The notes under the pieces are model-generated. The model did not search any database. It saw nothing but the letters and a program-made list of their open reading frames with translations, and was not told the origin of the DNA. Position numbers and translations under genes: made by a program. A stretch of 64,000 nt of DNA from Sequoia sempervirens (Eukaryota; Streptophyta; Pinopsida; Cupressales; Cupressaceae): NCBI GenBank assembly GCA_007258455.2, contig VDFB02358134.1, positions 212,725,199 through 212,789,198 of the forward strand, read 5' to 3'. Each line of letters begins with the position of its first letter. Position 1 is the first letter of the stretch. Shown here piece after piece: positions 12,441 through 23,889 of this stretch.

Positions 12441-12452
12441 AAAGGGGGAGAT
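12441..12452 (+). other. Polypurine tract of copia A
   Basis: AAAGGGGGAGA sits directly before the LTR start TGTTGCAAG at 12453, exactly where plus-strand DNA synthesis is primed in LTR retroelements. A related purine string also occurs at 12406-12418. Confidence 0.9.
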
Positions 12453-13927
12453 TGTTGCAAGTATAAGCTTGACTGGTGGTGTTGTCATTAATGTTGTCAT
12501 TGATGTCAACACTATTCAGTATGTTGCAGATTGTACATGTATGGTTGAGTTCCTAGTGAGATGTTGTGAGTACATGGAGCGACCTTTATGGTGTTGCAGA
12601 TATGTTGGTTTGATGAGTTTCCAAATGCTTTTGAGAAAATTAATGAAGAAAAGAAGTCAAAGTGTTGAGAGTGTTCAGATTGTGCTCCAGTATGTGCTCC
12701 GCATTTCTCCTATGGTGATCTTATGCATGTGTGGATCTGAAGGCGTGTTGTTGGTGATCTGATGATGATATAGTCTAAGTTTCAATTTCTGGTGAGATGG
12801 TATGTGGAAGTTGTGTGCATCTGTATGAGTGTTCTACCGACAATGTTAGTGTTTTGTGGACTGGGAGAAATATGTTTGCCCCACATTCCTCCACTATGTT
12901 GTTGCAGATCATGCAGATCTGGGAGATGTCTTATGAAGGTCTTTCCTATGCTCTGGTGAAGAAGTTTGAAGTTTGGTGATCTAGAAATCATGTTTTAGTA
13001 TTTATGTGTGCATCTGCACAGACCAGACAGACTGGTGAAAGAAATTCAATGATTGAAGCCTGTTGTTTTTGCTGCAGATGTATCTAGAAGATTCTAAGAT
13101 GTATTCTCATGCATAATGAAGTGTGTTGCATCATTTTCTTGTCATCTTCTTGTTGGGAAGTGTGTGCATCATTGATAATTTTTGTTTTCATTAGGTTTGG
13201 TAGACCTAGTCTTTGCACTTCATTCAAAGAATAAAATTTAATTGAGGAAGCGTGTAGAAGATTCAAGAATGTTATTTTTTATGTTTTTATTGGTCCACTC
13301 TTATTCCTTTCCACCACGGGAATTTAGAGTTTCTGACCTAATTTGAATTTATGAAATGATGTATTGTGGCCAACCTTGGTAAATTTTTCTAAGGTTGAGA
13401 ATGGTATAAAGAAAAGTCAAGTTGTGAATAATTGTATGACACTGTGATGCAAAGTGATGAAAGTGTGCCACAAATCATAAGAGTAGAAGTGTGTGTGAGT
13501 GAGTTGTGATAGCATTTTTTCAATGTGCTAAACGTAGTGAATTGAAGGTTTTTGTAATCCTATGAATGCACTTTAATTGCAGTAGTGGATCTTTTGTTCT
13601 CTTTTGTATCTATAGGCAATGAGCCTCCCTGTTGGACAATGAGTCCTTTGTAGGCAGTGAGCCTTTGTACTTGGACAGTGAGTCCTATTTTGGGTAGTGA
13701 GCCTTTGTATTCAATTTATAATCTTTATATTGTGAGTTAACTCTCACCGTGGTTTTTCCCTTATTGGGTTTTCCATGTAAAAATCTGGTGTTCATTGTGT
13801 TGATTTACTTTCTGTTATATGTGTTTCATGCTCATATTTAATAACAAAATAGTGTTGTTGAAGGTTTGATTGAATTGTTGTGACAATTGATTCACCCCCC
13901 TCTTAGTTGTCATGTGTTTGTTTAACA
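12453..13927 (+). repeat. Middle copia LTR, 1,475 bp, shared by A and B
   Basis: This is the only uninterrupted LTR of the composite. It starts TGTTGCAAG after a polypurine tract, ends TTTAACA, and is followed by a second, mutated primer site, so it acts as the 3' LTR of A and the 5' LTR of B. Near 13610-13720 are four near-repeats of a GCAGTGAGCC / GACAATGAGTCC word pair, two more than in the LTR at 7026-8076. It contains TGGTTTTTCCCTTATTGGG near 13750, as in the other LTRs of this window. Confidence 0.9.
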
Positions 13928-13929
13928 AT

Positions 13930-13941
13930 TGGAATCAGATC
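13930..13941 (+). other. Mutated primer-binding site of copia B
   Basis: TGGAATCAGATC differs from the intact site at 8079 at two positions. Its position two bases after the LTR end is the same. Confidence 0.8.
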
Positions 13942-13984
13942 TTTGGTTCCTTGCTATGGAGCTTAACCTCTTAAGGAAGATCTG

Positions 13985-15891
13985 ATGGTGCACAAGTTGG
14001 CGATCCCTATGTTTGGTGGAATTGACTACAAAGATTGGAAGGGACAGATGAGAGGACATATTATCTCCCTTGGTTTCAAGACCTAGAAGGCTATTGAGAA
14101 TAAGTATACACTTCTGTTTGGTGGTGTTAATGTTGTAGATGAGATCTCTACTTATGAAGAAAATGAGAGGGTGAAGTATGCGATTTGCAGTGGTTTATCT
14201 AAAAATGAGTGAATCAAGGTTATTTCTTTGGATAGTACATATGAAGTCTGGAAGAAGCTGGAAGACATGTATGAAGGGAATGAAAAGGTGAAATTGACAA
14301 AGAGACTAGCGACAAAGTGTAGATTTGTGACCTGAAAATGGAAGATGGCGAATAATTTACAAGTTTCTTTCATAGGGTTGAACAGACTGCAAATGAGGTT
14401 AGAAATCAAGGAGGAAAGCTGTTAGACCTTGGAACACTTGTTCGGCACCCTACAAGCATTTAAATTGAGAAAGTTCTGGAAAGATGACAAGATAGAAGAA
14501 AAGACATAAATGGAATTTAAGGCAATGAAGGTTGAGCAGGAACCTGATAGCGATGATGTTGATGAGTTGGAAACTAACTTCACCAGGAAGTTGAAGAAAG
14601 GTACCAGAAAGTATAAAGGTGTGTTGCCCTTTAAATGCTTTAGTTGTGGTAATATTGGTCATTATGCTTCAAGATGTCTGAATACGGCTGCACATAAAAA
14701 GAACAAGGATTATAAGGATAAGGATAGGAAGGATAAGAAGCATAAGAAGTTGTACTATGTTAAGGAAGAGGCAGGTATTTCTGATGATGAATTTGAAAAT
14801 AAGGTCGATGATAGTGAATGTTTATTCTTAGCTTTGGAAAATAAATTTGTATCCACTAACTTTGGAAAAGGTGTAAGTAAGAAACCCCTAGAAGTTAGGA
14901 AGAATAGGATGGAAGGTACTCTGGTTACTGCATTTCATGCAAGATAGGATAAAGACTACTAAGTAATTGACAATGGATGTTCAAATCAGATGACCAAAGA
15001 TAAAAGTAAGTTCAGTAAACTTGAAAAATATGATGGTGGTTTAGTCATGTTTGGTGATGATTCAACAACTAAGATCTGTGGTAAAGGTTCAATTAGATTT
15101 GATGGAGTGCATAGTACTGATGATGTATATTATGTGAAGGGTTTGAGGAATAATCTTTTGAGTTTTGGTCAGATGTGTAGCAATGGCTTTAAGCTTGTGT
15201 TTCAGAACAATACCTGTGAAATAAGAAAAGGATCCAAAAATGGAGATATGACTGTTGTCGGAAGAACTCATGGAAACATCTATCAGCTGAAGGGAGTTGA
15301 TGGTCATTTTCTTGTATCTTAGATCAGTGAAATTTGGTTATGGCACCAGAGAATGGGACATGTGAACTTTGATAACCTGGTCAAGATCAGTAAAAAGGAA
15401 ATAGTTTGAGGACTGCCTAGAATCACAATACCTACTAACGTTATCTACAAAAGTTTTCAACTAGGGAAGCAGACAAGATGTAGCTTTAAAGGAAAATAAT
15501 ATTCTACTACTAGTATGTTGGAGTTAGTACATAATGATCTATGTGGTCCGACTAAGACTGGAAGCCTGAATGGTGATAGATATTTCATGTTGCTTATTGA
15601 TGATTACACTCGAATGACATGGGTTGCTTTTCTCAGAGAAAAAAATAGGCTCCTGATAGGTTTAAGGTATTGAAAGCAAGAGTGGAGAAAGAAGTAAATC
15701 TTAAAATCAAATTTTTAAGATCGAATAAAGGTGGTGAATTCACTTCTGGTGAATTTAATGCATTATGTGAGAAGCATGGCATAAAAATATAGTTTTCTGC
15801 TATGAGAACCCCACAACTGAATGGAGTAGTTGAAAGGAAAAACAAGACAATACAGGAAGCTGCTAGAACTATGATGAAAGAATCTAATGTA
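13985..15891 (+). pseudogene. Copia B gag-protease-integrase, 3' part deleted
   Basis: This is closely related to 8134-10142 of copia A over its length. About 110 bases present in A (8580-8690) are missing from B gag near 14422. The zinc knuckle CFSCGNIGHYASRC (about 14636) is intact, but the protease active site has changed from D-S-G to D-N-G (about 14967). Integrase core is recognisable to RTPQLNGVVERKNKT (about 15805). The sequence jumps at about 15891 from integrase straight to the last 40 bases of an LTR, so C-terminal integrase, RT, RNase H and nearly all of the 3' LTR are gone. Confidence 0.85.
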
Positions 15892-15931
15892 TTGATTCAC
15901 CCCCTCTCAGTTGTCATGTGCCTGTTTAACA
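15892..15931 (+). repeat. LTR stub ending copia B
   Basis: Forty bases, from TTGATTCACCCCCTCTCAG to TTTAACA, match the end of the middle LTR (13888-13927). The join to integrase at 15891 shows a deletion reaching from the internal region into the 3' LTR. The next base starts the TA/TATG tract that flanks the whole element. Confidence 0.85.
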
Positions 15932-15935
15932 TATA

Positions 15936-15971
<36 letters not shown>

Positions 15972-15990
15972 TGTATGTATGTATGTATCT
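15932..15990. repeat. TA then TATG microsatellite
   Basis: A short TA run is followed by about eleven TATG units. The TA run on this side mirrors the TA run at 125-137 on the far side of the composite copia element, marking the insertion target. Confidence 0.9.
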
Positions 15991-16229
15991 ATGTATTTTT
16001 ATATATATAGTCATTATGTGAGAAGGTCTTAGTCTTTTCTTTTCATTTCAATCTTTCTCTATCCCTATTTTCTCCTATATTACATACATATATCACCACC
16101 TAGTCTCTTATAAATATGTGACTCTTATAGGCTACCTCTTAACCTATCTTCCTTGTTATCCAGATGCTCCGCTCTTGCTTTGTGGTATGTTGTGGTAGGT
16201 TTTGTTTTGTGTCCTATACCCTTCCAACA
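15991..16229 (-). repeat. Inner piece of the LTR of element G
   Basis: On the minus strand an LTR-like start, TGTTGGAAGGG, lies at 16229, four bases after a polypurine tract. It runs toward lower coordinates until the TATG tract and copia insertion, and probably continues at 137-1. Confidence 0.45.
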
Positions 16230-16232
16230 TCA

Positions 16233-16243
16233 TCCCCCCTTTC
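16233..16243 (-). other. Polypurine tract of element G
   Basis: The minus strand reads GAAAGGGGGGA just upstream of the TGTTGG start at 16229. This is the expected layout at the end of an LTR element's internal region. Confidence 0.55.
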
Positions 16244-17435
16244 AAAATTATTTCTTTTTCTCAACACATACTTAGTTGCTTGGAATAATATATTTGTAGA
16301 TAACCTTCAGCTACCCAATGTAGTGTCACATTGTTGTTTAGCTTTTTGTAATACCTTTATATCCCCTTGTGTGTTGATTATAGTACTCTTTGCCTCCATA
16401 AGATTTATAGGTATCTATATTTTTTGTCTGGCTATTCTAGCTTCTCCTAATACTCCACATAGGTGTGCAATTTTTATGTTGACTATGTCTCTTAGGTGTT
16501 TTACTTGCAACTTTATGTTTTCCCTCTATTCTTGTAGTTGTTGCAGCTAAGTATGTCTTCTCCAACTAGGCTCTTATTGCTCCATCCATAACTTTGAATA
16601 GATTGTATGAGGTTGCATCTTGTGTTATTTGGCCTTCCAATTGTGTTATCTAATCCTTGAGTTCCTTTGTGAGGGTAGGCCTTTGCAGTGAAAACTACCA
16701 AAGGATATTAGCCTCTACTATACTGCTCTCCATATTCTTTATTTGCTTCTCTAGCTATGAGTGGGTTTTGTGCATCATTTGGTAGCTTCTTGTGTATTCT
16801 TTTTCAAAATATCTTGTTGGGCCTCTTCTCTGATTTTATTTTTTTATGTCTTTGTGTTTGCTTGGAGGCCATCCACTAGTTGTTTGAGTTGCTACCATAG
16901 TAGAAGGGAAGCATCCCTTTGCATTTATGGAAGGGAGCTTTGCAAAGTTTGTACTACTTCTTCCAATTGTTATGCATTGTTCACATGTTACAAAATTTCT
17001 TCCCTTGCGTTGGCATGGAAAATTTCCCTCATTTGTAACTTTAGTAATGGGGAGATGTTCACCAGATTAACCTATGAGGCCATTAGTGGAAGTTCTATGA
17101 GGTAAAGAATTGGTGCTAGCTGTAGTTCCTTTTGTGGTGCCAAAAAATCTTTGATAGATTGTATGGGTGACACTGATGTGGTTGTCCTCTATTCTTCTTC
17201 TTCTTGTTCCTCTTCCACATGTATGTGTGGTGGAATTCTTGTTGGGGATGGCGATGTATATGTTACTTAGCTTTTTCTTCTTATAGGATTGAGTCTAGGA
17301 TTTTCTTTGTAATTTATGTTGTCTCCTCCTATAACTTAGAAATATCTTCTTGGTATCCTCCCATTAGAGTGTCTACCCTCTTCTTGGTTTGGAGCTCTTG
17401 TGAGTTGTTCTTTATGATTTGTGATAAGATTGAAG
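16244..17435 (-). pseudogene. Coiled-coil ORF of element G, C-terminal part (broken)
   Basis: Minus-strand reading gives pieces of an Ala/Glu/Leu/Lys-rich, helix-forming protein broken by TAG codons and frame changes. Examples are EDISKL, ITKKILDSIL and EEKAK near 17340-17260, and KDQITQLEGQITQDATSYN-like sequence near 16660-16610. No enzyme motif is seen. It continues the ORF at 24951-25640 across the inserted solo LTR. Large retroelement derivatives of this type carry one ORF of unknown role and depend on other elements. I do not recognise the family; the strand and coding nature are inferred from amino-acid pattern and the polypurine tract at 16233. Confidence 0.45.
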
Positions 17436-18489
17436 TGCACACAATCTACTGAGAGGGGGGGTAAATCAATATATCAAATATATTTAAAAATCTTAACTCA
17501 AATTCACATATTAGAATTGAAACCAGAATCAAAGCAGAAACTAATGATCAAGGAACAACACAAGCACAAACATTTGCACATGAAAACATCGGATATACGT
17601 GGAAACCCAAGATGGGAAAAACCATGGTGAGAATAGCTACTTGGATCTATTGTCCAACTCTAGCCTCACAAAGCACAAATATATAAGTTAATTTTACAGT
17701 AGCAAGTAGGAACCAACCTACTAAAGACACCAATCCCCTATTTTGTTTATAGGAACCAACCTACTAGAGACACCAATCACCAATTGAATCAGTATAATAG
17801 GTAAAACACTAGTCCTACTGGATAACACATATAAAACTTGTGGATCTTCAATTGTAGCCTAAGAAACCTCATACACCTGTGTACTAGCTATAGATACTCT
17901 ACCACACGTATGATGATCTTTTGATAATGGCACACACTTTGAAATGTAAGTCACATTGAATAACTCTAGCTTCATGATCATCTCCTTGTATTTTCACTTT
18001 TTGTGCTTCATCTGATTAACTCAATTCACATTATGCATCCATAAAATTGATGAATATATATTTATGACATTACATTAACACATATTCTATGTTAGCCAAG
18101 GGTTCAAAAATAGCCAGGATGACATAAGGTTGACTTGAATTCAAATTTCATGAAACATGTAACAGGTCAATCCAAAAAAAAAATTGTTGCCAAGAAAAGA
18201 ACATGATGATGTGTGCTACCATAGGAACCTTAAGCAGGTCCTATCTTAACACCACACACAAGATTTGGATTCCACACACAATTATCCATTATTGTACAAG
18301 CCTTGAACACCAACTATTTGATAGAAAAACACAGAGAACCTTTTGTCATTACAATCCTTTTGCATGTTGAACATATCCTCCAGAAATTTAGGAATATGAT
18401 AGAACTAGTGTAGACATACTCTTCTCTAAAACTACAAAGCATAATGGTGTAACCACAGTAGGAGGGTCCTCAAAGAGACCAATCTGGAC
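17436..18489 (-). repeat. Solo copia LTR, downstream part (minus strand)
   Basis: The plus strand starts TGCACACAATCTACTGAGAGGGGGGG, the reverse of the ...CACCCCCCTCTCAG... end of the copia A LTR. At 17600-17640 is the reverse of the TGGTTTTTCCCAT...GGGTTTCCACG string. A repeated unit containing AGGAACCAACCTACTA(A/G)AGAC occurs at about 17708 and 17751. The LTR is split at 18489/18490 by chromovirus C and ends at 24950. No internal region accompanies it, so it is a solo LTR of a family related to A. Confidence 0.65.
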
Positions 18490-19259
18490 TGTGCAACAAG
18501 AGTTACACAACAAAAGCAACACAGAATATGGAGGAAAATGCAGATTCAAACATCCTCATTAACAGAAATCTCAATTACAATCGGCCGACAACATTTGAGC
18601 TTATAGATTCAGCTCACAGGCCTGATACAACATGCTCAAATACAATATTCCTATATGCTCCTTAACATGAGCGAAAATCTTACATATTAAATCCACATTA
18701 ATCTACTTAATCAACTTCTGCTATTCTAATGATCTATTACAAGCTTTATATCATATCTACAGATCTAGAATCTTCTGCATCGGCCAAAGATCATTACAAT
18801 CTCTAATGAAAGAAAATGTAACGTGTGTATGAAATAGGTCGGCCTTAAATTTGAATGTTCCCTCGGTGGGTGTATAGGATGAAGTGTGGACCTATAATTA
18901 AGGTCGGGGACACTCAAAGAAACAATTCGAATCACACCACCAAGATCCACAAGTTATGGGAAAGATCCACAAGCGATCAAACTACCTGTTAGCCTTGAAA
19001 ATTATTCTGGTGCTGGTTCAAGAAACTGCCACTTAATACGGATGTGATAACTTTTCGGAAAAATATCCAATTGCGCTTAGCTCTTGGAATAAGGAAAATG
19101 AACATATCAACGATGAAAACATAGATATGTGAGGTATAGTGAGCAAATATGATGAATCCACCAACTTGAACTAAACAAGAACTGAACAAGAACAAAAACT
19201 GAAAGGAAATATTTTTGGTTGATGCAAGATTTCCAAGAACCAAGGATGCTTCTGCATCA
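18490..19259 (-). repeat. 3' LTR of chromovirus C
   Basis: On the minus strand it begins TGATGCAGAAGC at 19259 and ends near 18490. It aligns over its length with 23890-24655. The 3' LTR of relative D begins almost identically (TGATGTAGGAGC at 32605) in the same context, confirming the start. Confidence 0.85.
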
Positions 19260-19289
19260 GACATTCGGGGTTATTGAAAAGTGAGTCCC

Positions 19290-20593
19290 TCACTTTGTTG
19301 GGGCTAAAGGAAAACCAAAATGGTCTACCTTAGCCTGAGAAATCCAAGAATAATCCTCCATTGGTCTGCCTTTCCACTTCACAAGATAGTCTTTGTACTA
19401 TCTTCCACGTGTTTTCCTCCCATCTCTGATATCCAGAATCTCTCCTATCTCATCTAGTTGTTGTTTAGGAAGTTGATTCTCCATTTTTTCTTTACTGTCT
19501 TCATTGAATTATGCTTCATGGTACTGATGTAGATCTGCAATGTTGAATATAGGTGATATACCCATCCCATCTGGTAACTCTACTTCATATGCATTTCCTG
19601 AATCAAATTTCTTCAAAATCTGATAGGGTCCAAACTTCCTCATCTTTAGCTTATTGTATGTGCCAAGTGGAAATCTTTCCTTCCTCAAATATACCATCAC
19701 CTCATCTCCAACTTTGAACTCCTTATGTCTCCTCTTTTCATCTGCTCGCTCCTTATACTTTCGGTTCATATCTTCCAATTGTTGTTTTACTTGAGTATGC
19801 ATTTTCTTCATATGTTCTACAAATTCCTCTACTTTTGCACTCCTTTTAGCTTCCATACTAATGTCTCTCAACTCTGATATACCTCTAGGATGAACTCCAA
19901 TAACAATCTCAAAAGGTTTCTTCTGGTACTCTTGTTCACTGAATTATTGTAAGCAAACTCTACTTGTGCAAGAACTAAATCCCAACTTCTAGTCTTCTCT
20001 CCAACCAAGCATCTAAACAAATTCCCCAAACTCCTATTTACTACCTCTGTATGTCCATCATTATGTGGGTGAAAAGTAGAATTGAACCTCAAAACTGTCT
20101 TTAACTTCTTCCAAAGTGTCCTCCAAAAGTAACCAACAAACTTTGTATCTCTGTCTAAAACAATACTCCTAGGTAATCCATGCGATTTGGCCACTTCCTT
20201 GAAAAACAAGTCTGCTACATGTATTGTGTCTATTGTCTTCTTACAAGGTATGAAATGTGCCATTTTAGAAAATCTATCCACCACCACAAATATAGAATCA
20301 TTACCTCTTTGTGTCTTCGGCAAACCAAGTATGAAATCAATACTAATATCCTCCCAAGGTCTCTCCAGAACTATCAAAGGCTTATACAATCCAACATTCT
20401 GACTACTCTTTTTTGCAACTTGAAAAACTCTGCAACTTTGCACAAATTTCCTAACATCCTTATGAATTTGTGTCCAAAAGTAATTCTCACTTACTAATGC
20501 TATTGTCTTATCAATTCCAAAGTCCCCTGCCAATCCTCCACTATGTTTTTCTTTCACCAAGTTATCCCTCATTAAACTCTGGGGTATACACAA
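19290..20593 (-). pseudogene. Chromovirus C integrase and chromodomain (broken)
   Basis: The piece 20593-19868 holds the end of the zinc-binding region (HSGGLAGDFGIDKT, CRVFQVAKK) and the core with catalytic residues in ISIDFILGLPKT, VLDRDTKFVGYFW and EVVNRSLGN. A frame change near 19895 leads to 19871-19509, with the [20 protein letters not shown] segment typical of gypsy integrase C-termini. Chromodomain-like sequence ending in YLVKWKGRPMEDYSW-like residues follows at about 19440-19330. Chromodomains target insertion to heterochromatin in chromoviruses. Several stops are present. The start of integrase lies in the gap 20594-20821, which also has stops. Confidence 0.85.
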
Positions 20594-20821
20594 CTAATTT
20601 CCTCTTAACAACATATCCCCCTAAATGAAATAATCCAACCACTAACTCCTATCCTCCAAAACTAGTTCTTTACAAGCTCTGCAAGGTTTTGCAAAATCCA
20701 GGTCTTCCTCATACAAGCTCTTTAATTTATCAAATCCTAATACTTCCACTCTCATCTCTATCAATAAATTCCTTCTCCTACTCAAAGCATCAACAAATCT
20801 ATGACTTTCCACTCCTATGTT

Positions 20822-22620
20822 TCAAAAAAAAAGTATGAATTCTACCCATCTCATGTGTCTTTGATTCAACTTACCTTGACTGTTCAAATATTGCAAAGCC
20901 TGATGATCCGTATACAACACAAATTCCTTAGGCAACAAGTAATGTCTCCACTTCTTCAAGGATTGAACTATGGCATAAAACTCTTGACCATACATTGAAT
21001 ACCTTCTCCTAGCATCATTCAATTTCTCACTGAAATAAGCTACAGGCCTCCCTTCTTGACTCAATACTGCTCCAATTGCATTTCCACTTGCATCACAGTC
21101 TACCTGAAATACCTTATTGAAATCTGGTAAAGCCAACACAGGCTGCTCGATCACCTTCTTTTTCAACAACTCAAAACTTTGGTATGCTCCAGATGTCCAC
21201 CTAAAATCCTTCTTATCTCCTCTCATTTTTTTTGTCATAGGACTACAAATAGAACTAAAATTCCTAATGAACTTCTGGTAGAAACTAGCCAATCCATGAA
21301 ATGATCTTACCTCTCCAATGTTATCCAATGTAGGCCATTCAACAATTGCTCTTACCTTCTCAGGATCCATCTTCAATCCATCCACAGATATCACAAATCC
21401 TAGATATACCAATTCTTCCTTCATGAAACTACACTTCTTAATGTTTATCAGCAACTGATCTTCTATCAACCTCTGCAAAACTTGTCTTATATGCAACAAA
21501 CGTTCTTCTCTATTCTTACTCAAAATCAAGATGTCATCCAAATATACAATCACAAACTTACCCAATAATTTCTTCAATACCTCATTCATCAGCCTCATGA
21601 AAGTACTCAATGCATTTGTCAGTCCAAAAGGCATCACCAACCACTCATACAATCCTTCATGTGTCTTGAATGCTATCTTCCACTCATCTCCTTCTTTGAT
21701 TTTGATCTGATGATATCCACTCTTCAAATCTATCTTTGTAAAGTATTTAGCTCCACTCAAACAATCCATAATGTCATCCATCCAGGGAAAAGGAAATCTA
21801 TACTTCACCATGATTTTATTTATGGCTCTAGAATCTATACGCATCCTCCATTCTCCATCCTTCTTAGTTGCTAGCATAGCAGGTACTGCACATGGACTTA
21901 AGCTTTCTCTGATCAAACCATTTCTCAACAACTCTTGCACTTGTCTATTCAACTCTTCATTCTCTGTTGGTGTCATCCGGTGTACTGCTTTATTAGGCAA
22001 ACTAGCTCCAAGAATCAGATCCATGCAATGACTAATACTCCTTGCAGGTGGTAATCCATCAAGTACATTATCTGAAATGATCTCCTCATACTTAGTCAAC
22101 AACTCTCTTATCTCCTCTAGTTGTTCTTCTACATGCTTCAAGTCTTCACCCTTCTTAGGAACGAAGGCATAGCACATGTTCTCATGTCTCAATCCATCCC
22201 TTCCATCATCCAAACAAATTCTAGCACGTGTACAAACCTCAACTCTAGGAACATCCTCCAATGGCAACAAATTCTGCTTCATCCCATTAGCAATAATAGT
22301 ATATGTATTCTTCTTTCCATCATGAATAGTTTGTCTATCATACTGCCAAGGCCTTCCCAAAAAAATATGGCATACATCCATAGGCATGATATCACACAAA
22401 ACATCATCATGGTAATTTCCTATCTTCAATTTCACCAAACATTGTTCACTTACTAGTATCTTATGCTCATCTTGAATCCAAGCTATCTGATAGGGCTTCA
22501 GGCGTTTCAATCTCCCCAACTTCAATTTGGTCACCATTTCTTTAGAAACTAGGTTCTTTGAGCTTCCACTGTCAATAATCACTCTACAACATTTACCAAC
22601 TACCTTGCATCTAGTTCAAA
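20822..22620 (-). pseudogene. Chromovirus C protease-RT-RNase H, long open frame
   Basis: The frame 22582-20822 (586 codons) is open. Protease is at the start with IIDSGSSKNLVSKEM, RT catalytic box VIVYLDDILILSKNREE near 21540, MPFGLTNALSTFMRLMNEVL before it, and the RT-RNase H connection with VDCDASGNAIGAVLSQEG. RNase H has YTDHQALQYLNSQGKL near 20900. The frame breaks at a run of nine A on the plus strand (20823-20831), probably a slippage indel, so RNase H is cut off before its last motif. No start codon is expected because the enzyme part is processed from a gag-pol polyprotein. It copies element RNA into DNA; here it is probably inactive. Confidence 0.88.
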
Positions 22621-23817
22621 ACAAATTCTTTCTCTGCAATGGCTCTTGTTCCATCTCACTTTGACACAATACTCTTGTATTCACCAATACTTCTCCATCT
22701 TCCAGTTTATTAGATGATCCATCATGATCCTCTTCAACAAAGGCTATTCTTCTATTGTTTTATGTCTTTCTACTTGTCTCTCCCTGATTGCATTCAAATT
22801 CTCTATGTCCTCCACCACATTTAAAACAAGTTCCCTTGAATACTTTTTTCTCCTATCTCTATCATCTTTTCTATAACCCTCATTCTGGTAACCACCATAT
22901 CCTCCTCTTTGGTAAGGGTTTCCATCACCTCTATGGTACGAATTATCATTCTTACTGACTTCCTTAACTTTATTCTAATATGCAAAAGATCCTCTTCCTC
23001 CTCCAGTAAAATTTCTTCCTCTCTGAAATCTTCCACTTCTTCCTCTCTGTCTCTGCTCATGTCTTTTATTCAGCTTCTCTTCTGCTTTTAGGGAACATTG
23101 ATATGCCTCCTCCACACTTTGCAACTTGATCAAACTGATCTCATCCTGTATAGATAACCTCAAACCATTCACATATCTAGCTACTTGCTCAATCTCATCC
23201 TATGAATGTCCAAATCTGATATTCAACTTGTAGAACTCCTTAGTATACTTTATCACACTTGACTCCTGCTTCAGATTCTGCAACTTCCGAAACAAACTAA
23301 TCTAATAATCTGCAGGCATAAACTTCATCTTTAGCTTATTCACCATCTAATCCCATGATTTTATCTTCTCCTTTCCTCTTCTTTGCCTATTTGTCTACAA
23401 ATGTTCCCACCAAAGGGATGCATGTCCTTTCAACTTTGTACAAGAAAATTTCACCTTCTTATCTTTAGTGGTACCTTCAAAGTCAAAATACTTCTTCATA
23501 TCTATTATCCAATCAAGCAATTCATCTAAATCCAACTTACCTCTATAATCTGGTGGATTGAAATGTGGTTTGGCATTTGCTCTAGCTAGGGCTCTTATAA
23601 ACCTCTCTTCTCCCTGATCCAGGCCAGGTTGATCTTCTCTTTCCCTTTCTTCATGTACTTCTACCTCTTCATCACTCACATCATCAACTGGTCAACCTCT
23701 CCTCTTGGCCATTTCGACTACATCTAATATGGCAGCAATTCCTCTCAACATCTCCATCATAGCTGGGTCTACATTTCCATGTGCTCCATTTCCTCTACCA
23801 TTTATTCTTCCCACCAT
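22621..23817 (-). pseudogene. gag: Chromovirus C gag (broken)
   Basis: The likely start is ATG at 23817, 73 bases inside the LTR edge. The N-terminus is acidic (SDEEVEVHEEREREDQPG). The retrotransposon-gag domain has ELLDWIIDMKKYFDF and KLKGHASLWWEHL near 23400-23540, then SVEEAYQCSLKAEEKLNKR near 23080 and an Arg/Gly-rich stretch. A CCHC-like knuckle is expected near 22840-22800, where CFKCGGGHREFECN-like residues can be read. Stops and frame changes lie near 23385, 23200 and 22970. Confidence 0.8.
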
Positions 23818-23889
23818 CTTTACACAAGTCCTCTATAGATGCAAGTCGGATCCTCAATCCACCACCCCAAAACAAATCTAGTTGGACCA

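Larger units (their letters stand above)
138..15931 (+). mobile_element. Composite Ty1/copia element: LTR-internal-LTR-internal-LTR stub
   Basis: Two internal regions, 8077-12452 and 13928-15891, share one complete middle LTR (12453-13927). The outer left LTR starts with TGTTGCAAG at 138 and the outer right end, TTTAACA, is at 15931. The TA tract gives TATAT on both sides (133-137 and 15932-15936), compatible with a 5-bp target duplication, though low complexity weakens this. The first internal region encodes gag, protease, integrase, RT and RNase H in that order, the Ty1/copia order. The second stops in integrase. Such three-LTR structures usually arise by unequal recombination between LTRs of related elements. 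Many stops and frameshifts make it non-functional. Confidence 0.85.

Noticed and set aside
16164..17105. Plus-strand Cys/Phe-rich frames of 114-128 codons
   Set aside because: They are antisense shadows of the minus-strand coiled-coil ORF of element G, whose orientation is supported by the polypurine tract and amino-acid pattern.
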